Positions 18,085 through 25,885 of a stretch of 64,000 nt of DNA are shown piece after piece (the stretch's first letter is position 1; each line of letters begins with the position of its first letter). Source of the stretch: Bacteroidales bacterium (GTDB lineage: Bacteria; Bacteroidota; Bacteroidia; Bacteroidales; UBA932). A program made the position numbers and the translations under genes. Location: positions 36,347 to 100,346 of the forward strand of contig JAFUWY010000012.1 of the NCBI GenBank assembly GCA_017477245.1, given 5' to 3'. The notes beneath the pieces were generated by a model that was given only the letters and a program-made list of their open reading frames with translations, had not been told where the DNA came from and ran no database searches.

Positions 18085-18825
18085 ATGGAGAATGCCTATT
18101 CCAACCGGACCGAACTGCTGGTGGGCCCCGATGTGCTGGCCCGCCTGCACGAAGTGCGCGTGATCCTGTTCGGGGTCGGCGGCGTGGGCAGTTGGTGCGC
18201 CGAAGGACTGGTCCGCTCGGGCGTCCGGCACCTGACGCTTGTGGACGCCGACCGGATCAGCGAGAGCAATGTCAACCGCCAGCTGATGGCGACCCGCCGC
18301 ACGGTGGGCCAGGTCAAGGTCGAGGCGCTCCGGGAGCGTCTGCTGGAGATCGATCCGGAGGCCGAGATCGTCTGCCTGCAGAAGGTTTTCAGCGCCGAGA
18401 CGGCAGGGGAGTTCTGCCTGGACGGTTACGACTACATCCTGGATGCCATCGATTCCCTGAAGGACAAGGGAGAACTGATCCTGCGGGGGACGCGCACGCC
18501 GGCCGTGTTCTTCAGCGCGATGGGCGCGGCGCTCAAAGTCGACCCCACGCAGGTGCGCGTGGCCGAATTCTGGAATGTCCGCGGCTGCCCGCTGGGGGCG
18601 GCGCTTCGCAAGAAATTCAAGCAGAACCATACCTGGCCCGGCCATAAGTTCCGCTGCGTCTACGACGAAGAGGTGCTGCCGAACCGGGGGAGTGTGGCCG
18701 TTGCCGAGACCGACCTGTTCAACAAGGCGCAGATCAACGGCTCCCTGGCCCACATCACGGCGATTTTCGGGATGACGCTTTGCGGGCTGGTGATCGAAGA
18801 TGTCTATCAGAAAGTAGTCGGATGA
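18085..18825 (+). CDS. tcdA: tRNA threonylcarbamoyladenosine dehydratase
   Basis: 246 residues of the E1/MoeB-ThiF ATP-dependent family. It has the nucleotide loop FGVGGVGSWCAEGLVRSG, the ADP-ribose Asp in LVDADRISESNVNRQL, and the adenylation motif DAIDSLKDKGEL. TcdA cyclises t6A to ct6A at position 37 of ANN-decoding tRNAs using ATP. It differs from MoeB/ThiF by length and by the lack of the zinc CxxC pairs. The ABC ATPase gene starts at an ATGA overlap with its stop. Confidence 0.93.
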   Translation: MENAYSNRTELLVGPDVLARLHEVRVILFGVGGVGSWCAEGLVRSGVRHLTLVDADRISESNVNRQLMATRRTVGQVKVEALRERLLEIDPEAEIVCLQKVFSAETAGEFCLDGYDYILDAIDSLKDKGELILRGTRTPAVFFSAMGAALKVDPTQVRVAEFWNVRGCPLGAALRKKFKQNHTWPGHKFRCVYDEEVLPNRGSVAVAETDLFNKAQINGSLAHITAIFGMTLCGLVIEDVYQKVVG

Positions 18826-20114
18826 TGCTGGAGATCCTTCCCGGTGAACAGGTCGCCCTGGTGGGCGGCAACGCCTCCGGCAAGAGCCGGATCGCCGCCG
18901 CCTTTGCAGGCGGCGCGGGGGCGCGGTACATCACGTTCCGTGATTCCTACGGCAGCTACGGCGACCGCAATTTCTTCATGCAGCAGCGCTGGAACCTCTT
19001 TACGCTGGAGGACGACCCGCCCTCCGCAGGGGAGCAGCTGCGCAAGGAAGCGGCCGCGTGCGCGGATGCGACTGCGGCCGCCCGGCGGCTGGAGGAACTG
19101 ACCGCCCTGTTTGCCCTCGGACCGGTGCTGGACAAGCCGCTGGTCACGCTCTCTTCGGGCGAGCTGCGCAAATTCCAGCTCACGCGCGCCCTGCTGGGCG
19201 GGCCTTCCGTGCTGGTCATCGACAATCCCTATATCGGGCTGGACCCGTCCGCGCGGGCCTCGCTCACGCGGCTGCTCGCTTCGCTCGCCGCCACGATGAC
19301 GCTCGTGCTGGTGCTCTCGCGCGTGGCGGAGATCCCGCCGTTCATCACGCATGTGGTCCCTGTGGCGGACGGTGTGGCGGGCGCCAAGGTGCCGCGCGAA
19401 GCGTATCTCGAGTCGGTGCTCCCGCCGGCGGTGATCCGCCTGCGCGGGGTTACGATCCGTTTCGGACAGCGGGTGATCCTGGACCGTCTGGACTGGACGG
19501 TGCGGGAAGGAGAACATTGGGTGCTGACCGGCGCCAACGGCAGCGGCAAGAGCACGTTGCTGAGCCTGATCACGGCTGACAATCCGATGGCCTATGCCTG
19601 TGATATCGAACTCTTTGGACGGCCCCGGGGGAGCGGTGAGACCATCTGGGACATCAAGCGCCAGATCGGCTTCGTGAGCCCGGAACTGCATCGCGCCTTC
19701 CAGGTGGATGCCCCGGCGCTCGACATCGTGGCGAGCGGCCTGTTCGATACCGAAGGCCTGTACCGCCATCCGACGGAGGAGCAATATGATGCCGCGCGCC
19801 GCTGGATGGCCGAATTCGGCATCGAGGCGTTGGCCGCTCGGCAGTTCCTGCGGCTCTCCAGCGGGGAGCAGCGGCTATGCCTGCTGGCCCGCGCCTTCGT
19901 CAAGAATCCGCCCCTGTACATCCTCGACGAACCCCTGCACGGCCTGGACGAGCCGCAGCGCCGCCGCGTCAAGGCCCTGCTGGACCGGATCTGCGGCGCT
20001 CCCGGCAAGACCCTCGTGATGGTCTCCCATTACCCGGAAGAATACCCCGCCTGCATCGACCATAGCCTCACCTTGCAGACGGGGGCATATCCCCCGAACC
20101 CCCTGCGGCCATAA
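18822..20114 (+). CDS. tandem ABC ATPase (ModF/PhrA-like), C-terminus formed by a repeat
   Basis: 430 residues from ATG 18822 (ATGA overlap with tcdA). Two ABC domains are fused. The first has Walker A GGNASGKS, signature LSSGELRKFQ and Walker B VLVIDNP. The second has GANGSGKST, LSSGEQRLCLLARAF and LYILDEPLHGLD with H-loop VSHYPEE. No membrane segment or permease neighbour is seen. ModF-type double ATPases have this shape; their role is unclear. The last residues (TLQTGAYPPNPLRP) and the stop codon come from the first copy of a 104-bp repeat that starts at 20072, so the native 3' end may have been replaced. Confidence 0.85.
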   Translation: MMLEILPGEQVALVGGNASGKSRIAAAFAGGAGARYITFRDSYGSYGDRNFFMQQRWNLFTLEDDPPSAGEQLRKEAAACADATAAARRLEELTALFALGPVLDKPLVTLSSGELRKFQLTRALLGGPSVLVIDNPYIGLDPSARASLTRLLASLAATMTLVLVLSRVAEIPPFITHVVPVADGVAGAKVPREAYLESVLPPAVIRLRGVTIRFGQRVILDRLDWTVREGEHWVLTGANGSGKSTLLSLITADNPMAYACDIELFGRPRGSGETIWDIKRQIGFVSPELHRAFQVDAPALDIVASGLFDTEGLYRHPTEEQYDAARRWMAEFGIEALAARQFLRLSSGEQRLCLLARAFVKNPPLYILDEPLHGLDEPQRRRVKALLDRICGAPGKTLVMVSHYPEEYPACIDHSLTLQTGAYPPNPLRP

Positions 20115-20350
20115 ACCCCTTTCCGTATTTGCCCTGCAGGCAAATACCCGGGGCCGGCCGGTCCGCTGATGCGGACTTTGCAGACGGGGCATATCCCCCG
20201 GACCCCCTGCGGCCATAAACCCCTTTCCGTATTTGCCCTGCAGGCAAATACCCGGGGCCGGCCGGTCCGCTGATGCGGACTTTGCAGACGGGGCATATCC
20301 CCCGAACCCCCTGCGGCCATAAACCCCTTTCCGTATTTGCCCTGCAGGCT
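20072..20350. repeat. 104-bp tandem repeat, 2.7 copies, hairpin-rich
   Basis: Copies start at 20072, 20177 and 20281; copy 1 has one extra G and copy 3 stops after about 70 bp. Each full unit carries two perfect hairpins: GTATTTGCC-CTGCA-GGCAAATAC and GTCCGC-TGAT-GCGGAC. It also has a GGGG-CATA-TCCCC dyad. The period is not a multiple of 3, so this is not a repeat protein. Confidence 0.85.
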
Positions 20351-20368
20351 TTTCATGTTAAACACAGT

Positions 20369-20492
20369 GGTGGACCAGGTCCACTTTGAAGGCCTGTACC
20401 AGGTCCACCGGATATGCCCCAGAAGCCCCTCTGAGCCACACTAGGTGGACCTGGTACACCCCCTGAAATCCGACCTGGTCCACCCGACGGTG
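20369..20492. repeat. left flanking copy of a ~120-bp direct repeat with ACCWGGT motifs
   Basis: Contains the palindrome GTGGACC-A-GGTCCAC and three further ACCAGGT/ACCTGGT motifs. It is closely matched by 20964-21083 on the far side of the 51-bp array. Confidence 0.8.
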
Positions 20493-20505
20493 AAAACCAA
20501 CGCCG

Positions 20506-20913
20506 CCAGGGGCGCTGCGACCTCTCTCAGCCCTTGGCAACTGGTTTTTCTGTCTGCCAGGGGCGCCAGAGTCCTTCTCTGCCCCTGGCAACAACCTCTT
20601 CATCCTACCAAGGGCGTTACGACCTCTCTCTGCCCCTGGCAACTGGTTTTTCTGTCTGCCAGGGGCGCCAGAGTCCTTCTCCGCCCCTGGCAACCGCTTT
20701 TTCTGTCCGCCAGGGGCGCTGCGACCTCTCTCTGCCCCTGGCAACAACCTCTTCATCCTACCAAGGGCGCTACGACCTCTCTCCGCCCTTGGCAACCGCT
20801 TTTTCTGTCCGCCAGGGGCGCTGCGACCTCTCTCCGCCCCTGGCAACTGGTTTTTCTGTCTGCCAGGGGCGCTGCGACCTCTATCCGCCCCTGGCAACTG
20901 CTTTTCTTTTTCC
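20506..20913. repeat. eight tandem 51-bp units, each a CCAGGGGCG...CGCCCCTGG hairpin
   Basis: Units start at 20506, 20557, 20608, 20659, 20710, 20761, 20812 and 20863 with no length change; the last diverges at its 3' end. Each unit opens with CCA(G/A)GGGCG and has the complementary GCCCCTGGC about 25 nt later, then a pyrimidine-rich linker of two main types. Both strands stay open for more than 160 codons because 51 is a multiple of 3. No start, signal or known repeat-protein motif supports translation. Confidence 0.85.
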
Positions 20914-20963
20914 CGAAGCCGCCGAGAAGGAAAGTCAGGTAGGAAAGCCGGGAGGGAAAGTCG

Positions 20964-21083
20964 GGTGGACCAGGTCCACTTTGAAGGCCTGTACCAGGTC
21001 CACCGGATATGCCCCAAAGGGGCTTCTGAGGCAGGGTAGGTGGACCTGGTACACCCTATAAAGTCGGACCAGGTCCATCGGGA
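20964..21083. repeat. right flanking copy of the ~120-bp direct repeat
   Basis: Same orientation as 20369-20492 and nearly identical over its first 50 bp, with the same GTGGACC-A-GGTCCAC palindrome and four ACCWGGT motifs in matching places. Confidence 0.8.
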
Positions 21084-21126
21084 GGGACCTCAATTTCTTC
21101 TGGGCGGGAGCAATGTCGCCGGGCAA

Positions 21127-21168
21127 GCGGGGCCGCCGGGAGTTCCCAAAACTCCCGGCGAGCCCCGC
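21127..21168. repeat. long hairpin, 18-bp stem
   Basis: Outer arm GCGGGGC (21127-21133) pairs with GCCCCGC (21162-21168). Inner arm CGCCGGGAGTT pairs with AACTCCCGGCG around a CCCAA loop, with one bulged A. No T-tract follows, so a simple terminator is unlikely. Confidence 0.75.
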
Positions 21169-21170
21169 TA

Positions 21171-21283
21171 ACCGCCGCGTCTGGTTATGCGCGGCGGTGG
21201 TGCACCATCAAAACCCTTCATTTCAGAATGAAATACCTAACATCTCCCCGCAGGGAACAGCCGCGCCGCGTATTGCGCGGCTG
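21171..21283. repeat. two further perfect GC hairpins
   Basis: ACCGCCGCG / CGCGGCGGT (21171-21198, 9-bp arms) and CAGCCGCG / CGCGGCTG (21258-21283, 8-bp arms). They lie in the gene-free stretch between the 51-bp array and the 110-bp pair. I see no gene in 21284-21385. Confidence 0.65.
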
Positions 21284-21385
21284 CGATTCGCCCGTACTGT
21301 GTCTCGCATCGCTATGCTTCGCCTACACCGTATCCTTATTGAAAATGATCTGCTTCTATTATCCATCTCTCTCCACCCACCAAAA

Positions 21386-21495
21386 GCGTGATATGCAACG
21401 GGTTGATTGGCAATCAAAAACGAAGATCACTGGTCCTTCTGGAGGCACCAGTGATTATTAAATAATGTTCAGTGTCAATAGTTTGCTCATCACGC
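21386..21495. repeat. 110-bp structured unit, copy 1
   Basis: Starts GCGTGAT and ends CTCATCACGC. Inside are TTGATT-GGC-AATCAA and the hairpin ATCACTGGT ... ACCAGTGAT. It is less GC-rich than its surroundings. Confidence 0.75.
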
Positions 21496-21502
21496 CTCGA
21501 AA

Positions 21503-21612
21503 GCGTGATGAGGAACAAGCTGAATGTCAATCAAAAGCGGAGATCAGAGGTCCTTCTGGAGGCACCAGTGGTTCTCAAATATTGCTCATTGTCAATAGTT
21601 TGCTCATCACGC
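21503..21612. repeat. 110-bp structured unit, copy 2, with perfect 10-bp terminal inverted repeats
   Basis: GCGTGATGAG (21503-21512) and CTCATCACGC (21603-21612) are exact complements. It shares with copy 1 the core GGTCCTTCTGGAGGCACCAG and the 3' third. Copies are 117 bp apart start to start. Between 21613 and 21747 I see nothing recognisable. Confidence 0.75.
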
Positions 21613-21747
21613 CACCCAGTAAAAGGGAGTTGGGTGTTGGTTAGTTAAAGAGAGAGGAGTGGAATGAAGACGAGAAGACGAGGTGGATGATACAGGATAA
21701 GATAGCTCAAGACGTGTGGGCGGCTCAGCGTTGAGCAGGGGTGTAGC

Positions 21748-22721
21748 TTAACGCTGGTCTCGCCAAGCGAAGTAGTCGCGGATGGCGTCGGCGACGGGGG
21801 TGTGGGGGAGTCCGAGTTCGCGGTCTGCCTTGCCGGAGTCATACCATTCTTCGATCAGCAGCTGGTCGGTGTTGCGCGTGCAGAGCATCGTACGCACGCC
21901 CATCGCGCGGAGCAGGTCGCCCAGGCGGCCGGCGAGCCGGACCAGGCCGTCCGGCAGGTTCACGAAACACTGCCAATAGCCGCAGACCCGTGCCTGCAGG
22001 GCATAGAATTCTTTCAGCGTAAGCGATTCTCCCGTAAGAAGATAGCGGCCGCTGTCGCCTTGCTCCAGGGCATGGACGATGGCGGTAGCGGCGTCCCGGA
22101 CATGCAGGAAACTCTTCCCGCCGCGCGGCCCGGCCATGAGGGGCTTGCGCCAGGCGGCCAGCAGCAGCGTGGCCGAGGAGGGCTTGGTGTCGTAGGGGCC
22201 GACCATGAAGCCGGGGCAGACGATGACGATGCGATGGCCGGGGTGGGTGGCGGCCCAGCCTAGCAGTGCGTCTTCACCGACTTTCTTGCTGATGGCATAA
22301 GGGGCGTGGCAGAAGGGAGCGGCGAAGGGTGCCGACTCGTCGGTCGGGTGTTCCTTCGTCCCGGCCGCGAGGGTGTTGGCCGTGCTCGTGTGGACCAGCG
22401 TGCGGATGCCGGTATGTTCCAGGACCCGGCAGAGCAGGCGCGGCAGGTCCCGGTTGACCGGGTTGAAATCCTCCACCCGCGGCAGGCGCATGTCCGTGGT
22501 GCCGATGCAGTTGATGATGGCCTCGCACCCGTCGGCCGCCCGGAGCAGGGTCTTGTCATCCAGCGGATTGCCATACTGCACTTCCGGGAGCGGGCACGAG
22601 CTGGGGAGATCGCTGGCAAGTCCGGTCGGCGCAGCAGGACGCGGACGGCCTCCCCGCGCTCCAGCAGGAGGCGGAGGACGTTGTGGCCGAGCAGGCCGGA
22701 AGCGCCGAGCAGCAGGATCAT
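21748..22721 (-). pseudogene. NAD-dependent epimerase/dehydratase, interrupted by a frameshift
   Basis: The ATG at 22721 opens an extended SDR with the Rossmann motif LLLGASGLLGHNVLRLL, running to about RRPDLPAIS. The remainder (LPEVQYGNPLDDKTLLRAADG onward) lies one frame back, so reading requires a -1 shift near 22600. The downstream part is intact. It has YAISKKVGEDALL (catalytic YxxxK), NCIGTTD and VCPGFMVGPYDT, matching dihydroflavonol reductase-like SDRs to the C-terminus at 21748. No slippery heptamer is visible, so it is either a recent mutation or a base-calling error. A TATCTTTG promoter precedes it. Confidence 0.75.
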
Positions 22722-22741
22722 CGGTCAGGGATTGTCATCCT

Positions 22742-22749
22742 CAAAGATA
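22742..22749 (-). promoter_or_regulatory. TAnnTTTG promoter for the epimerase gene
   Basis: TATCTTTG on the minus strand, 20 nt before the ATG at 22721. Confidence 0.6.
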
Positions 22750-22807
22750 GCGAAAAAACCGCAACCCTCCCAACCGGCAGCTTCCGCCGGCGCAGGTGAA
22801 GAATAAA

Positions 22808-22839
22808 TTTGAGGAAGCCGGAAAAACGTTGTAAATTTG
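22808..22839 (+). promoter_or_regulatory. promoter for the flavodiiron protein gene
   Basis: TTTG (22808-22811), 20-nt spacer, TAAATTTG (22832-22839). The ATG is at 22867. Confidence 0.75.
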
Positions 22840-22866
22840 TCATCTTATCATTAACGACAACGCATT

Positions 22867-24057
22867 ATGATCCGCCCCATCACTGATTCCATCCGCTATA
22901 TCGGCGTCGACGACGCCACCCTCGACCTCTTCGAGAGCCAGTACCTGGTCCCGGAAGGGATGTCCTACAACTCTTATCTGATCCTTGACGAGAAGGTCGC
23001 CATCCTCGACACGAGCGACGGCCGCACCGCCGCCGAGTGGATGCAGAACCTGGAAGGGGCGCTGAACGGCCGCCAGCCGGACTACCTGGTCGTCCACCAC
23101 ATGGAGCCCGACCACTCCGCCTGCGCCGCCGCCCTGCTTGAGAAGTATCCGTCCCTGACGCTCGTGGCCACGGCCGCCGCCCTCAAGATGCTGCCGCAGT
23201 TCTTCGAAGGTGCGCAGCTCGAGGGCCGCACCCGCGCCGTAGGCGAGGGCGACACCCTCGAACTCGGCGCCCACACGCTGCAGTTCCTGCTGGCCCCGAT
23301 GGTCCACTGGCCGGAAGTGATGATGAGTTTCGACCGCACCGACAAGGTGCTCTTCAGCGCCGACGCCTTCGGCAAATTCGGCTCCCTTGAGCAGACCGGC
23401 GGCCTCTGGTGCACGCCGGAGACCGACTGGGCCTGCGAGGCGCGCCGCTACTATTTCAACATCTGCGGCAAATACGGCGCCCAGGTCCAGCGCGTGCTCG
23501 CGAAAGTGGCCCCGCTCGGCGTCCAGACCATCTGCCCGCTCCACGGGCCGATGCTCCGCGACACCCTCGCCGAGGCCCTGCGCCTCTACGGCATCTGGAG
23601 CAGCTACGGCGTGGAGACGCCCGGCGTCTTCGTGGCCTACGCCTCCATCCACGGCGGCACGGCCGAAGCCGCCGAGAAGTTCGCGCAGATGCTGCGCGAC
23701 AAGGGTTGCCCGAAAGTGGCGACCACGGACCTGACCCGCGACGACATGGCCGAGGCCATCGAGGACGCGTTCCGCTACGGCACCCTCGTCGTGGCGGCCT
23801 CCTCCTATGACGGCGGCCTCTTCCCGCCGATGTACGACTTCCTCTGGCACCTGCAGATCAAGGGCTGGCAGAAGCGCCGCGCCGCCGTGATCGAGAACGG
23901 CAGCTGGGCTCCTTCCGCCGGTCGCGTGATGACCGAGATGCTCTCCGCGATGAAGGAGGTCACGCTCGTGGGCGATAAAGTCACCCTGCGCTCCCGCATG
24001 CACGCGGGCGACATCCCGGCCCTGGAGGCCCTTGCCGACGCCGTACTCGCTGAATAA
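22867..24057 (+). CDS. flavodiiron protein (FprA-type A flavoprotein)
   Basis: 396 residues. The N-terminal metallo-beta-lactamase domain has the di-iron ligands of FDPs: VVHHMEPDHS (H-x-E-x-D-H), the His in MVHWPEVMM, Asp in FSADAFG and His in CPLHGPM. The C-terminal flavodoxin domain (from about 255) starts VFVAYASIHGGTAEAAEKFA for FMN binding. There is no rubredoxin extension. FDPs reduce O2 to water or NO to N2O and protect strict anaerobes from air. The electron donor is not encoded nearby. It has its own consensus promoter, and a phosphatase gene follows after 7 bp. Confidence 0.95.
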   Translation: MIRPITDSIRYIGVDDATLDLFESQYLVPEGMSYNSYLILDEKVAILDTSDGRTAAEWMQNLEGALNGRQPDYLVVHHMEPDHSACAAALLEKYPSLTLVATAAALKMLPQFFEGAQLEGRTRAVGEGDTLELGAHTLQFLLAPMVHWPEVMMSFDRTDKVLFSADAFGKFGSLEQTGGLWCTPETDWACEARRYYFNICGKYGAQVQRVLAKVAPLGVQTICPLHGPMLRDTLAEALRLYGIWSSYGVETPGVFVAYASIHGGTAEAAEKFAQMLRDKGCPKVATTDLTRDDMAEAIEDAFRYGTLVVAASSYDGGLFPPMYDFLWHLQIKGWQKRRAAVIENGSWAPSAGRVMTEMLSAMKEVTLVGDKVTLRSRMHAGDIPALEALADAVLAE

Positions 24058-24064
24058 CAGGAAG

Positions 24065-24514
24065 ATGAGACGCATCCTCTTCGTCTGCCACGGCAACATC
24101 TGCCGCTCGCCGATGGCCGAGTTCATCCTCAAGGCCATGGTCCGGGCCTACGGCATGGAAGGGGATTACTACATCGAATCCGCCGCCGTCTCCGAAGAGG
24201 AGACCGGCAATCCCATCTATCCGCCTGCGAAGCGGTGCCTCACGCAGCACGGCGTGCCCTTCGACGCGCAGAAGCGCGCCCGCACGGTCACGCCCGCCGA
24301 CTATGACCGCTTCGACCGCATCATCGTGATGGACCGCTCCAACCTGCGCTGGATCCAGCGCATATTCGGCGCGGATCCGGACCGCAAGATCCACATGATG
24401 ATGTCCTACTGCGGCCTGTCGCGCGACGTGGCCGATCCCTGGTACACCGGGGATTTCGAACAGACCTTCCAGGACATCCTGTCGGCCTGCGAGGCCATGC
24501 TGAACCTGTCATGA
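24065..24514 (+). CDS. low-molecular-weight protein-tyrosine phosphatase
   Basis: 149 residues from ATG 24065. The P-loop VCHGNICRSPMAEF near the N-terminus gives the C-x5-R-S catalytic motif. The general-acid loop is DVADPWYTGDF near the C-terminus. Length is normal for the family. Substrates can be phosphotyrosine or phosphoarginine proteins, or polysaccharide kinases; no kinase lies nearby. The hydrolase gene begins at an ATGA overlap with its stop, so the two are coupled. Confidence 0.93.
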   Translation: MRRILFVCHGNICRSPMAEFILKAMVRAYGMEGDYYIESAAVSEEETGNPIYPPAKRCLTQHGVPFDAQKRARTVTPADYDRFDRIIVMDRSNLRWIQRIFGADPDRKIHMMMSYCGLSRDVADPWYTGDFEQTFQDILSACEAMLNLS

Positions 24515-25803
24515 AAAGAATCCTCCTCCTCTTTGCGATCCTGCTGGCGGCGGCCTTCGCCGCCGGCGCGCAGACCGGCACCTGGTCCGGGAAACTCGAT
24601 GTCCAGGGCGTGCGGCTGACGCTCGTATTCCACCTGGACGAGGCGGTGCCCAGCCTGGACTCGCCGGACCAGGGCGCCAAGGGGATCCCGGCCCGGCTGG
24701 AACGGACGGCGACGGGGATCCGCTTCGCGGTCCCGTCCATCGGGGCCGTCTATGAGGGGACCTATCTGGGCAGCATCGTGGCGGGGACCTTCTCCCAATC
24801 GGGACAATCCTTTCCGCTGACGCTCGTCCCCGGAGCTTCGAAACCCAAACGGCCGCAGACGCCGGTCGGCCCCTTCCCGTATGTGCAGGAAGAGGTGACG
24901 TTCACCAACGGCGACGCGGTCCTGAAAGGGACGCTGGTGCTGCCGGAGGGATGCTCCAGGCAGACGCCCGTGCTGGTCATGGTCACCGGCAGCGGCCTGC
25001 AGAACCGGGACGAGGAACTATTTGAACACAAGCCTTTTGCGGTGATCGCAGATGCGCTGGCCCGCGCCGGGGTCGCCTCGCTGCGCTACGACGACCGCGG
25101 CTTCGGCGAATCGACCGGCGACACGGTCAATTCCACCACGGAGGACTTCAAGGACGACGCCCGCGCCGGCGTGCGCCTCCTGCGGGAGCGCTTTGAGCGC
25201 GTAGGCGTGCTCGGCCACAGCGAAGGCGGCACCATCGCCCTGATGCTGGCCGCAGAAGGGGAGGCCGATTTCGTCGTGAGCCTCGCCGGCGCCGTGGTGT
25301 CCGGCGCGGAGACGCTCCTCTGGCAGAACCGGCTCGCCCTGGCGGCGGCCGGGGTCCCGGCGGGAACGATAGATACCTACTGCAAACTGCTCTCCGAGGC
25401 CTTCGCGGCCTGCACAGCCAGCGCTCCGCTGCCGACCGCAGACGGCAGGGACCTGCCGGAGGCCCTGAAACAGAACTACCAGGCCGTGGCGATGCAGCTG
25501 CGAAGCCCGTACCTGAACTATTTTCTGGCCCTGGATGCCCGCCCGCTCCTGCCCCGGATCACCTGTCCGGTGCTCGCCCTCAACGGAGCGAAGGACACCC
25601 AGGTCGACGCCGGGCCGAACCTCGCCGCGCTGCGCGCCGGCCTGCCGGCCGCCACACCGCGCCGCATCGAGGCGCTCGACGGCCTGAACCATCTCTTCCA
25701 GCACTGCACGACCGGCGCCTCCGCCGAGTACAAGGAAATCGAGGAAACCTTCGCGCCCGAAGCGCTCGCGTGCATCCTCTCCTGGCTGCAAGACCTTCGC
25801 TGA
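24511..25803 (+). CDS. exported alpha/beta hydrolase (esterase/acyl-peptidase type)
   Basis: 430 residues. The signal peptide is MKRILLLFAILLAAAFAAGAQ. An N-terminal beta domain (about 25-110) precedes the hydrolase fold. Nucleophile elbow is GVLGHSEGGTIAL; the likely acid is in LALNGAKDTQVD; the His is in LDGLNHLFQH. The N-terminal GSGLQNRDEE strand and YDDRGFGESTGDT loop match the S9-like hydrolases common in Bacteroidota. Substrate is unknown. The mature enzyme should be periplasmic. A 7-bp dyad and promoter for the next operon follow. Confidence 0.88.
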   Translation: MKRILLLFAILLAAAFAAGAQTGTWSGKLDVQGVRLTLVFHLDEAVPSLDSPDQGAKGIPARLERTATGIRFAVPSIGAVYEGTYLGSIVAGTFSQSGQSFPLTLVPGASKPKRPQTPVGPFPYVQEEVTFTNGDAVLKGTLVLPEGCSRQTPVLVMVTGSGLQNRDEELFEHKPFAVIADALARAGVASLRYDDRGFGESTGDTVNSTTEDFKDDARAGVRLLRERFERVGVLGHSEGGTIALMLAAEGEADFVVSLAGAVVSGAETLLWQNRLALAAAGVPAGTIDTYCKLLSEAFAACTASAPLPTADGRDLPEALKQNYQAVAMQLRSPYLNYFLALDARPLLPRITCPVLALNGAKDTQVDAGPNLAALRAGLPAATPRRIEALDGLNHLFQHCTTGASAEYKEIEETFAPEALACILSWLQDLR

Positions 25804-25851
25804 GCGGCTTTCCGCCGGGGGAGCCGCACGAATTTACTTTTTATGGTTGAC

Positions 25852-25876
25852 TAGCTAATTTTTTTAGCTATATTTG
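25852..25876 (+). promoter_or_regulatory. promoter with overlapping palindrome upstream of the propeller/BlaI/M56 operon
   Basis: TAGCTAA-TTTTT-TTAGCTA (25852-25870) is a perfect dyad whose right end overlaps the -7 box TATATTTG (25869-25876). The ATG is at 25886. A repressor bound here would block the promoter. The BlaI-type regulator two genes on is the obvious candidate, though this is inferred. Confidence 0.65.
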
Positions 25877-25885
25877 CGGAAAACC

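Noticed and set aside
20506-20913. CRISPR array
   Set aside because: Units are conserved along their full length, with no unique spacers, and no cas genes are present.
20358-21017. Repeat-containing proteins read from the 51-bp array (both strands open)
   Set aside because: Openness follows from a 51-bp period without stops. There is no start context, signal or family, and the hairpin symmetry explains the similar translations on both strands.
20072-21612. Integron attC array or retron
   Set aside because: No integrase, no reverse transcriptase and no cassette genes; the hairpins do not show the attC simple-site pattern.
22590-22615. Programmed -1 frameshift in the epimerase
   Set aside because: No slippery heptamer or downstream pseudoknot is visible, and the family is normally a single frame.
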